Assembly: GCA_016786705.1 (NCBI GenBank)
Contig: JAEUVV010000002.1
Coordinates: forward strand, 1-50,105
Source: Taibaiella sp.
Lineage (GTDB): Bacteria > Bacteroidota > Bacteroidia > Chitinophagales > Chitinophagaceae
Reading direction: 5' to 3'
Length of the DNA: 50,105 bases
The first letter of the stretch is position 1; the number at the start of each line of letters is the position of its first letter. The translations under genes and the position numbers were made by a program. Below the pieces are notes generated by a model. It was not told where the DNA came from. It saw only the letters and a program-made list of their open reading frames with translations, and ran no database searches. Below are positions 26,019 through 33,073 of this stretch, piece by piece.

Positions 26019-27086
26019 ATGCAACTACAAGACATTTTCAGAGGTAAAAAAGTATTCCTTACCGGGCATACTGGTTTCAAGGGGGCCTGGCTTTTACAGA
26101 TCCTGAACCAGCTGGGCGCTACCGTTAAAGGCTATGCGCTGGCGCCTGAGCATGATAATGACCTGTACCAGCAGATCGATGGCGAAACACTTTGCTACAG
26201 TTCTGTAATAGCCGATATTAACGATGCGGCGCAACTCCAGGGCGAGCTCGTTCGTTTTGAACCCGATTTTGTTTTTCACCTTGCCGCCCAGGCCTTGGTA
26301 CGCAGAAGCTACCAAGCCCCTGCCGAAACTTTTGCCACGAATGTAATGGGTACCGTGAACGTGCTGGAAGCGCTGAGGAAGCTGGAAAAGCGCTGTGTAG
26401 CCGTGATGATCACTACAGATAAAGTGTATGAAAACCCTGAAGACGGTATTGCATTTAAAGAAGATGATAAGCTGGGTGGATATGATCCCTACTCTGCTTC
26501 AAAAGCCGCCTGTGAAATAGCGATCAGCTCTTACCTGCGTTCCTACTTCTCCCCCGAAAATTATGAGCAGCATCAAAAAAGTATTGTAGCGATGCGTGCA
26601 GGGAATGTGATAGGCGGTGGTGATTTCTCAGACGACAGGATCATCCCCGATATCGTAAGGGCCATACAATTCCTGGAACCCGTAAAACTGCGCAATCCTA
26701 AAGCGGTAAGGCCCTGGCAACATGTACTGGAACCCTTAATGGCTTACCTGCATACTGCCGCGCTTCTGTACACGCAACCCGGCAGCTTATCTCCCACCTA
26801 TAATATAGGACCGGAAGCTACAGATGTATTGCCGGTACTTGAAGTTACAGAACGTTTTATAGCCGCCTTCGGAAGAGGTTCCTATGAAATTTCCGGTAAT
26901 GCCAATCAACCGCATGAAGCGGCATTACTACTACTGGATAATACCCGTATCAAAAACGAAACGGGCTTTAAGCCCAGGCTTACCGCACTCCAGGCGATCG
27001 AATGGACCGCTGAATGGTACGCGGATAAGGAAAGAACGGCAGCTGAAAAATGCAGGGAACAAATCAACCGTTTTTTAGCGCTCTAA
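26019..27086 (+). CDS. rfbG: CDP-glucose 4,6-dehydratase
   Basis: 355 residues from the ATG at 26019. An in-frame ATG at 25974 would add 15 residues encoded by a low-complexity CATC-rich spacer and lacks homology to the family, so I use the inner start (MQLQDIFRGKKVFLTG). This is an extended SDR with a GHTGFKGAW nucleotide-binding loop at 16-24 and a catalytic YSASK at Y158-K162 in YDPYSASKAACE. It converts CDP-glucose to CDP-4-keto-6-deoxyglucose. No rfbH or reductase follows. The next gene is convergent after 18 nt, so the pathway must be completed elsewhere. Confidence 0.95.
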   Translation: MQLQDIFRGKKVFLTGHTGFKGAWLLQILNQLGATVKGYALAPEHDNDLYQQIDGETLCYSSVIADINDAAQLQGELVRFEPDFVFHLAAQALVRRSYQAPAETFATNVMGTVNVLEALRKLEKRCVAVMITTDKVYENPEDGIAFKEDDKLGGYDPYSASKAACEIAISSYLRSYFSPENYEQHQKSIVAMRAGNVIGGGDFSDDRIIPDIVRAIQFLEPVKLRNPKAVRPWQHVLEPLMAYLHTAALLYTQPGSLSPTYNIGPEATDVLPVLEVTERFIAAFGRGSYEISGNANQPHEAALLLLDNTRIKNETGFKPRLTALQAIEWTAEWYADKERTAAEKCREQINRFLAL

Positions 27087-27104
27087 GCCTTTAATTCCAG
27101 GCCC

Positions 27105-27692
27105 TTAACTTTGTTTCATTTTTGCCAACCTGCCGCTGCTTCTTTTTATAAAATAAAGCATGATCAGCACAATGGCAAGGGCGAGTACACCTGCGATCAC
27201 AGGGACTATAAAAGCAAAAACGGCACCACTAAAAGCCAGCGTATTCTCACCGGTGGCCAGTAAACCGTTACCGGTTGTCAGCGTAGTTTTAGAGGAAAGC
27301 AAACGGGTAAAAGCAGTTCCGGTTTGAACGATACCGGCGGCACCGCCCCCCACAATCAGTCCCAGGCCCCATTTGATCATTTCATTATCTATCTGTAAGA
27401 AAGAGGCGGTCAGCAGCGTACCCGCGGCAACCGATAAAGGCGTGGCAATAAAGTCCAGGAAATTATCTACTACCGGGATATAATACCCGGCTATTTCTAT
27501 GAGCGACGCGGTAGCGAAGGTGATCACAGCAGGCAAAGTCCCCAACCATACAATACTATAATTCATCCCCTCAGGAAGTATTTTAAAGTAAGCGGCCAGG
27601 GAGGTAACCAACAGCGGCAAAAATACCCTGAAACCACAGCTGGCACTCAATCCCAGGCCTAATAACAAAGCCAAAACAATTTCCTGATACAT
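27105..27692 (-). CDS. DUF4126 family membrane protein
   Basis: 195 residues from the ATG at 27692 (MYQEIVLALLLG). A longer in-frame start at 27731 would add 13 poorly supported residues. Hydrophobic segments make up most of the protein, with the small-residue-rich line GLGLSASCGFRVFLPLL at the N-terminus and GLIVGGGAAGIVQTGTA in the middle, as in DUF4126 proteins. Its function is unknown. It is convergent with rfbG and divergent from the Crp/Fnr regulator. Confidence 0.85.
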   Translation of the reverse strand: MYQEIVLALLLGLGLSASCGFRVFLPLLVTSLAAYFKILPEGMNYSIVWLGTLPAVITFATASLIEIAGYYIPVVDNFLDFIATPLSVAAGTLLTASFLQIDNEMIKWGLGLIVGGGAAGIVQTGTAFTRLLSSKTTLTTGNGLLATGENTLAFSGAVFAFIVPVIAGVLALAIVLIMLYFIKRSSGRLAKMKQS

Positions 27693-27774
27693 GACATTAA
27701 ATATTTTCCTTAAATTTAGCCCATAAACCACAAACCTATAAAAAATTTAAAAATATTTTTTTTGACTAAATCTA

Positions 27775-28386
27775 TTGATAGATTTGAAAGAGATCCAGGT
27801 GTTTCATTATCTAAGTGAACATTTAAAACAAGTACTACCCTTTACTGAAGCTGAAACTACAGCTATTTCCCGCAAAATGTTCCGGAAAGTATATAGCAAA
27901 GGCGAACGTTTTATTACGGAAGGGGAAATCAATACCAGCTCAGGCTTTATCTGTAATGGCCTCATGCGGCTGTTTTACATTAAAGAAGAGAAAGAATTTA
28001 CTGTAAAGTTTTTTTACAAAAATTCATGGATCGGTAACCTGCAAAGCATACATCATGGTGAGCCCAGTCAATACTACCTGGAGGCCGTAATCAAAACCGA
28101 AATGCTGGTATTTGACAGCAGTGCTATGAACCAGCTTTTCAACGAGGTTCCCCGATTTGAAAGGTACATACGGCTGATGATAGACTCTGCCTTCAGACAA
28201 CTCATCCGGGAAAAAGCAGACCGGATCTTATTGAGTCCGGAAGAGCAATATTTACAACTATTAGATAGACATGCCGCATTAATTGAAGTAGTACCGCTCA
28301 AGCAGATCGCCAGTTTTCTCAATATAGAGCCGGGCAGTTTAAGCCGTATCCGGAACAGGATCGCAAAAAGTAATAAAAAAGCTTAA
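27775..28386 (+). CDS. Crp/Fnr family transcriptional regulator, TTG start
   Basis: 203 residues. An in-frame TGA at 27763 leaves only TTG codons (27775 or 27784) as starts for a full-length cNMP-binding domain. The N-terminal beta-barrel region spans about 20-125 (GERFITEGEINTSSGFICNG). A helix dimer region and a winged helix-turn-helix (VPLKQIASFLNIEPGSLSRIRNRI split over about 172-195) follow. The recognition helix contains SLSRIRNR, typical of the Bacteroidota Crp/Fnr subgroup. No cysteine cluster for Fe-S is visible. It is divergent from the DUF4126 gene across 82 nt. Confidence 0.9.
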   Translation: MIDLKEIQVFHYLSEHLKQVLPFTEAETTAISRKMFRKVYSKGERFITEGEINTSSGFICNGLMRLFYIKEEKEFTVKFFYKNSWIGNLQSIHHGEPSQYYLEAVIKTEMLVFDSSAMNQLFNEVPRFERYIRLMIDSAFRQLIREKADRILLSPEEQYLQLLDRHAALIEVVPLKQIASFLNIEPGSLSRIRNRIAKSNKKA

Positions 28387-28470
28387 ACCCTTAGCCAGAC
28401 AGTGTATACCGATACTGGCAATATTAATTAAATGTACCTACAATAGGTAATAAAAAAAGAAAAAGTGTTC

Positions 28471-28500
28471 GCAAAAAATTAACCCGGGTTAATTTTTTGC
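28471..28500. repeat. Perfect 30-bp palindrome
   Basis: GCAAAAAATTAACCC is followed directly by its exact reverse complement, with no loop base. The centre is CCCGGG. It lies 85 nt downstream of the Crp/Fnr stop and could be its terminator or a protein-binding site. Confidence 0.85.
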
Positions 28501-28689
28501 AGATTTTCGCATGCCTTTTCATCTTGGTACCCTAAAGGACTTTAAATTCGCCATCTATTAAAAAATACGCGACAACAGTATACTAAACAGTACCTTATTG
28601 CTCGCATGCCCATATAACCCTTTAATCAATCCATATAATCATTCATCAATACAACCTGCACCTGATGCTTATTATGATGATTGCGTTTC

Positions 28690-28721
28690 AAAAGCGTTCA
28701 GATTCTTCTGAATGCTTTTTT
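28690..28721 (-). terminator. Bidirectional hairpin terminator
   Basis: AAAAGCGTTCAGA (28690-28702) pairs with TCTGAATGCTTTT (28707-28719) around TTCT, with one G-T wobble. It sits directly after the stop of the minus-strand gene and has T-rich ends on both strands. Confidence 0.8.
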
Positions 28722-28722
28722 A

Positions 28723-30102
28723 TTAATCTCCTCCACAACCACCGCAACTGCTGCCACAAGACGATCCGCAGGAAGTACCGCAAGAACTTCCTGAAGACGT
28801 ACTATGATCACTATTCGTAGCTATACTCGCCCCGACAACAGGAATAAAAGCAGCTGTTAATGCCAGTTGTCCTGATTGCAAATAGTCCCATTGCAGCACA
28901 CTTTCCCGACTCGCCACGGGCATTGATTTTAAATAATGATGCGGTAAACTATTACTAAAGAATCGGAATTTCAATTGCCGCAATACACTTTCCGTAATTA
29001 TAATAAAAACAAATACTAAAATCAGGATATAAACTACGGGTTTACCTGCCGATAAGCCGGTAAACACCCTCGCCAGTCCTAATGCTAAAAAGATGCCCAA
29101 GCAACTGTAGTTACAAATGACAATACGGACATACTCCTTAGAAGTATTGATGTAATGCCTTAACTCGTTGACAAAGTATTGTATGGCCTGGAAGTAAGGT
29201 ATATGAATTGCACTGAAGAGGACTTTGTCATAAAGGACCGGTGCTTCTTCCCTGGCAAAAATTTCATACACTTTCAACTGCGCGATTTCACCCGTATCAG
29301 GTACACTAATAGCCGATAAACGCCCAAGATCGTCAACAGCGATATGCTCCTGCACGATCAATTCATTCGTAAGCGCATGCACACAGTTTTTCACAGCTCC
29401 GCTTTTTAAAGCGATCAACTCAAGACTCCCTAATTCAAACAGGAAACCCGACGGTGCTGCGCAATTGATTAACCGCTTAAAGAATTGCTGATTATACTGC
29501 CTCAGTACCAGCAAAATAATAAAACCCAGAACAAAGTAAGCAGGCAGGAAATAAGTGCTGTCTATTGCCCTGTAAACCGGCCGCAACAAAAAATACAAGC
29601 CGGTAACAAGAGCCGGAAATAATACCAATGTCACTATATTTATTTTTTCAATTGAATGAGAAGCATGGGAAAGATTCAGGCTGTCGTACATACTTTCATA
29701 TTTCCAGATGGCCTCTGGCATAGTACCGAAAACGGGTTCATAAATCTTTTGAGTCAATAGCTTAGCTGCATGAAATTTTGCCTGTTCCCCGGCCTGTTTG
29801 CGTGAAGGAATATGCTTGATCTCTTTACCTAATAACTTACAAAAAGACTGATAAGCATCGGAATAGATCAAATGTAAATGCCAAACGGTATCGACAATTA
29901 CGGAGGGGGAAATCATCTCATCGGAAATAGATGCCAGGAACATAAACTTTTTATATTCCATAATCGCGGCATCGGTAAACGAAAAAGACCATTTGTTTTC
30001 TGTAGCCAGCCGCAGCGCAAAGCCATAATTGAATGAATATTCTGCTATATCAAAGGCAGATACCCGCTCCCATAGCTGCCGGTTCTGTTCATTCAGGTGC
30101 AT
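28723..30102 (-). CDS. Membrane protein with GRDP-like N-terminus and Cys/Gly-rich tail
   Basis: 459 residues. The N-terminal cytoplasmic part (about 1-150) carries VDTVWHLHLIYSDAYQSFC at about 66-84, the pattern of the glycine-rich-domain-protein (DUF1399-like) family (D-x-x-WH-x-H ... Y ... C). Two TM segments follow at about 155-200, and then a soluble stretch. A further hydrophobic pair lies near 330-370. The protein ends in a tail of SSCGTSCGSSCGSSCGG type with six cysteines. This layout resembles the TIGR04222 group of bacterial membrane proteins as I recall it. The function is unknown, and the tail suggests metal binding or protein modification. Confidence 0.8.
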   Translation of the reverse strand: MHLNEQNRQLWERVSAFDIAEYSFNYGFALRLATENKWSFSFTDAAIMEYKKFMFLASISDEMISPSVIVDTVWHLHLIYSDAYQSFCKLLGKEIKHIPSRKQAGEQAKFHAAKLLTQKIYEPVFGTMPEAIWKYESMYDSLNLSHASHSIEKINIVTLVLFPALVTGLYFLLRPVYRAIDSTYFLPAYFVLGFIILLVLRQYNQQFFKRLINCAAPSGFLFELGSLELIALKSGAVKNCVHALTNELIVQEHIAVDDLGRLSAISVPDTGEIAQLKVYEIFAREEAPVLYDKVLFSAIHIPYFQAIQYFVNELRHYINTSKEYVRIVICNYSCLGIFLALGLARVFTGLSAGKPVVYILILVFVFIIITESVLRQLKFRFFSNSLPHHYLKSMPVASRESVLQWDYLQSGQLALTAAFIPVVGASIATNSDHSTSSGSSCGTSCGSSCGSSCGGCGGD

Positions 30103-30252
30103 AACAACAATTTTCAGAACATAAATATACTTTTATGCTACAATTACAGCAAATTATGCTTAAGACATTTATGATACCCCTGCCATACCTGATCCCGGGG
30201 CTGCTTTTTACGCATCTGAAAAATGGTTAACTTGCATCCTTATTTACCCGAC

Positions 30253-30849
30253 ATGTCAGAAAACACGATTTTGGGCCTTAAACTGCCTACAGATCCCAGG
30301 TGGGTCGATATTGCAGGTATCGCTCTTGAAGATATTTTAACCGATCATGCCTTTTGTGAACAAAAGGCAGCAACCACAATGATCTCCATTATCCAGCGCT
30401 ACTCGGATAAGGCAGAGCTGGTGGACAAACTCTCCCCTGTCGTTACGGAAGAATGGGGCCATTTCCGCATGGTACTGGCCGAGCTCAAAAAAAGAGGTAT
30501 GCACCTGGGTAAGCAAAGAAAAGACGATTATGTAAATGCCCTGCTGGCCCATGACCCTAAGACCGGCAGCCAGGACGAAAAACTGCTCAACAAGCTATGT
30601 ATCTGCGCCCTGATAGAAGCACGCAGCTGTGAGCGCTTCCGTCTCCTCAGCCTCCACATCAACGATGACAAGCTCAAAGAATTCTATCACAAGTTTATGG
30701 TTTCTGAGGCCGGTCATTATCGTTTATTCCTTGACCTTGCAAGGTATTACTTTACTGAAGAACAAGTAAAAGAACGCTGGCAATGGTGGCTGCAAACCGA
30801 AAAACAAATTATGGCGAACATGCCACCACGTGCAGATCGTATTCACTAA
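30253..30849 (+). CDS. miaE: tRNA-(ms2io6A37) hydroxylase
   Basis: 198 residues from the ATG at 30253. An in-frame ATG at 30223 would add 10 residues not expected in the family. A ferritin-like four-helix fold with a di-iron site is visible: E36 region, E67-x-x-H70 (EEWGH), E122 and E152-x-x-H155 (EAGH). The enzyme hydroxylates the isopentenyl group of ms2i6A at position 37 of tRNAs reading UNN codons. kdsA begins 15 nt after its stop, so the two are likely co-transcribed. Confidence 0.93.
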   Translation: MSENTILGLKLPTDPRWVDIAGIALEDILTDHAFCEQKAATTMISIIQRYSDKAELVDKLSPVVTEEWGHFRMVLAELKKRGMHLGKQRKDDYVNALLAHDPKTGSQDEKLLNKLCICALIEARSCERFRLLSLHINDDKLKEFYHKFMVSEAGHYRLFLDLARYYFTEEQVKERWQWWLQTEKQIMANMPPRADRIH

Positions 30850-30864
30850 AAAAATTAAAACAAC

Positions 30865-31662
30865 ATGCAGTTTACACAATCCGATAATTTCTTCCTGATG
30901 GCCGGCCCTTGTGCCATAGAAGGTGAAGAAATAGCCCTGCGCATAGCAGAAAGAATCAATACCATTACACAAAAGCTGAATATCCCTTTTATTTTCAAAG
31001 GCTCTTACCGGAAGGCCAACCGTACGCGGCTCGACAGCTTTACCGGCATAGGAGATGAAAATGCTTTAAAGATTTTACAAAAAGCAGGACAGACCTTTGG
31101 CGTGCCGGTAGTTACCGACTTCCATGATGCCGCTGAAGCTGAAATGGCCGCCGCTTATGTCGATGTGCTGCAGGTACCGGCCTTCCTCTGCCGGCAGACC
31201 GACATATTGGTAGCCGCGGCGAAAACAGGTAAGATCGTAAATGTAAAAAAAGGCCAGTTTCTATCCCCGGATGCCATGCAGTTTGCCGTACAAAAAATAA
31301 GAGAAAGTAATAACGAACAGGTGATCCTCACCGACCGGGGTACTACTTTCGGCTACCAGGACCTGGTGGTGGACTATAGGGGTATACCTGTCATGCAATC
31401 CTTTGATGTGCCCGTCGTAATGGACTGTACACACTCGCTGCAACAACCCAACCAGTCTTCCGGTGTGACCGGCGGCAACCCGGCCATGATCGAAACGATT
31501 GCCAAAGCCGCTATAGCGGTTGGCGCGAACGGCCTGTTTATAGAAACCCACCCCGACCCTAAAAACGCGAAATCTGATGGCGCTAATATGCTTCATCTTG
31601 ACTTGCTGGAACCCCTGCTGACAAAGCTGGTAAGATTAAGGGCGGCCGTAAAAGAGCTTTAA
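30865..31662 (+). CDS. kdsA: 3-deoxy-8-phosphooctulonate synthase, metal-dependent type
   Basis: 265 residues, normal length. A DAHP/KDO8P synthase barrel with FFLMAGPCAIEGEE at the N-terminus. C16 stands where metal-dependent enzymes (Aquifex type) have Cys and the E. coli enzyme has Asn. Further signatures are KGSYRKANRTR, FLCRQTD, GNPAMIETIAKA and IETHPDP. The enzyme condenses phosphoenolpyruvate with arabinose 5-phosphate to make Kdo 8-phosphate for lipopolysaccharide, so the host is a Gram-negative cell with Kdo. It is closed by a perfect terminator. Confidence 0.97.
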   Translation: MQFTQSDNFFLMAGPCAIEGEEIALRIAERINTITQKLNIPFIFKGSYRKANRTRLDSFTGIGDENALKILQKAGQTFGVPVVTDFHDAAEAEMAAAYVDVLQVPAFLCRQTDILVAAAKTGKIVNVKKGQFLSPDAMQFAVQKIRESNNEQVILTDRGTTFGYQDLVVDYRGIPVMQSFDVPVVMDCTHSLQQPNQSSGVTGGNPAMIETIAKAAIAVGANGLFIETHPDPKNAKSDGANMLHLDLLEPLLTKLVRLRAAVKEL

Positions 31663-31682
31663 ACCCACAATATTGAAATATA

Positions 31683-31720
31683 AAAACGGGAGTTACTGGT
31701 ATAATAGTAACTCCCGTTTT
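31683..31720 (+). terminator. Bidirectional terminator between kdsA and thioredoxin-like gene
   Basis: AAAACGGGAGTTACT (31683-31697) and AGTAACTCCCGTTTT (31706-31720) form a perfect 15-bp stem with an 8-nt loop. T-rich ends on both strands serve the two convergent genes. Confidence 0.9.
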
Positions 31721-31739
31721 CTATAACTGCTTTTTATAA

Positions 31740-32336
31740 TTATTGAGTGCCCGGCTCCGGTGTCCAGGAAGCTTTAAACTCCCGCATATGTGTTTCCCAG
31801 CTAGCCTGGCTGGGCTCTTCTACAGATACGAAATACTTCAGCAATGTTTCCATCTGGTCTAAGCGCTGGAAGCCCGGAATCGGGTTTACATAAGCCATAT
31901 TTTTACCGGCAATGACAGTAGTAGGATAGCTCATTCTACCGCTCATAAGTTCTGCCGCGAAACGGTGCGATTTATACTCCGGTACATATTCATAGGTTTT
32001 GCCCATGAAAGTAAGCGGTGTTTTGGATTCCGCGTTAAACTTAACCGCGTAATAGTGTTTATTAACATAACGCGCCAGCTCTTTATTAGAAAAGGTTTTT
32101 TTATCCATCACTTTACACCAGCCGCACCAGTCGGTATAAAAATCGAAGATCACTTTCCGCGGCTCTTTTTTCATCTTTTGCTCCAGCTCTTCCACACTGA
32201 TCCACTGGATTACATCCGCATTGACCTCTGTCTTAGCCAGATCCGTGTTTTTCGTGCTTTTTTTCTTTTGTGCAAAAAGGCCCATGCCCGCAAACATCGC
32301 AAGTAGCAAAGCCCATCCAAATACTTTTTTATTCAT
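31740..32336 (-). CDS. Secreted thioredoxin-fold protein
   Basis: 198 residues with a signal peptide (to about residue 23, FAQ-K). The thioredoxin-like domain follows WISVEELEQ (45-53) and has the active-site motif DWCGWC with C71 and C74 (FYTDWCGWCKVMDKKTFSN), close to the DUF255/thioredoxin_7 group. A cis-Pro loop is visible as MSYPTTVIAG. It is likely a periplasmic disulfide reductase or oxidase. The substrate is not readable. It is divergent from ubiX. Confidence 0.9.
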   Translation of the reverse strand: MNKKVFGWALLLAMFAGMGLFAQKKKSTKNTDLAKTEVNADVIQWISVEELEQKMKKEPRKVIFDFYTDWCGWCKVMDKKTFSNKELARYVNKHYYAVKFNAESKTPLTFMGKTYEYVPEYKSHRFAAELMSGRMSYPTTVIAGKNMAYVNPIPGFQRLDQMETLLKYFVSVEEPSQASWETHMREFKASWTPEPGTQ

Positions 32337-32424
32337 GATTTTAAGATTAATTCCATTAGCCTCCTGTATTAAAGCTACAGGCTACTAAGTTGTAAATTTA
32401 AGATAAATACAGGAATGAATACGT

Positions 32425-32432
32425 TAAATTTG
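32425..32432 (+). promoter_or_regulatory. -7 box TAAATTTG, 22 nt before ubiX ATG
   Basis: An exact TAnnTTTG match with 22 nt between its last base and the ATG at 32455, the same spacing as three other genes in this window. A -33 TTG at the usual distance is not evident. Confidence 0.5.
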
Positions 32433-32454
32433 CAGGTGAATTATTCCAGATAAA

Positions 32455-33015
32455 ATGAAAGTAGCAGTAGCGGTTACCGGGGCAAGCGGTTCTATTTATG
32501 CCAAACTATTTCTTCAAAAGATAAAAGCCCTGACAGATGCCGGCCAGCCGATACAGACGGACCTGGTATGGAGCAGGAATGCTTTTACAGTCTGGAAAGA
32601 GGAACTTGATGACGAGAGCTATACCGAATTACCCTTTAAAAGTTGGGATACCCAGGATTACTATGCCCCATTTGCTTCCGGCAGTGCCGGCTATGATGCT
32701 TTGGTAATCATTCCCTGCAGTATGGGTACTTTAGGACGTATCGCGACCGGGATCAGCGACAGCTTAATCACAAGAGCGGCAGATGTCATGCTCAAAGAGC
32801 GCAAAAAGCTGATTTGCGTCATCCGGGAAACCCCTTACAACCTGGTGCATCTCAATAATATGAAGACAGTTACCGAAGCCGGCGGCATCATTTGCCCGGC
32901 TTCCCCTTCCTTCTACAGCAAACCGAAAGACCTGGAAGCGGCCGCAATGACGGTTGTAGACCGGGTATTCGGGCTGATAGGGCTGGATAGCAAGGGCTAT
33001 AAATGGGGACAATAA
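32455..33015 (+). CDS. ubiX: Flavin prenyltransferase, UbiX family
   Basis: 186 residues, the family length. The flavoprotein-type Rossmann fold starts VAVTGASGSIYAKLF (5-19). Further family lines are PCSMGTLGRIATGISDSLITRAADVMLKERKKL (split across about 83-117) and RETPYNLVHLNNM with ICPASPSFY. UbiX attaches dimethylallyl phosphate to FMN, making the prenylated flavin used by UbiD-type decarboxylases. No ubiD is present in this window. It is followed by a terminator after 3 nt. Confidence 0.95.
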   Translation: MKVAVAVTGASGSIYAKLFLQKIKALTDAGQPIQTDLVWSRNAFTVWKEELDDESYTELPFKSWDTQDYYAPFASGSAGYDALVIIPCSMGTLGRIATGISDSLITRAADVMLKERKKLICVIRETPYNLVHLNNMKTVTEAGGIICPASPSFYSKPKDLEAAAMTVVDRVFGLIGLDSKGYKWGQ

Positions 33016-33018
33016 GAC

Positions 33019-33047
33019 AAAAGGACGCTGGAAAGCGTCCTTTTTAT
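33019..33047 (+). terminator. Terminator after ubiX
   Basis: AAAAGGACGCT pairs with AGCGTCCTTTT around a GGAA tetraloop, followed by further T. It lies between convergent genes and probably works both ways. Confidence 0.9.
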
Positions 33048-33073
33048 TCGTGATAGTAAACGAAACATTGAAT

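Larger units (their letters stand above)
28387..28722. other. 336-nt non-coding stretch with palindrome and terminator
   Basis: No open frame worth calling. It holds a perfect 30-bp palindrome at 28471-28500 and a bidirectional hairpin at 28690-28721. The sequence between them is A/T-rich with no repeats I recognise. Confidence 0.6.
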
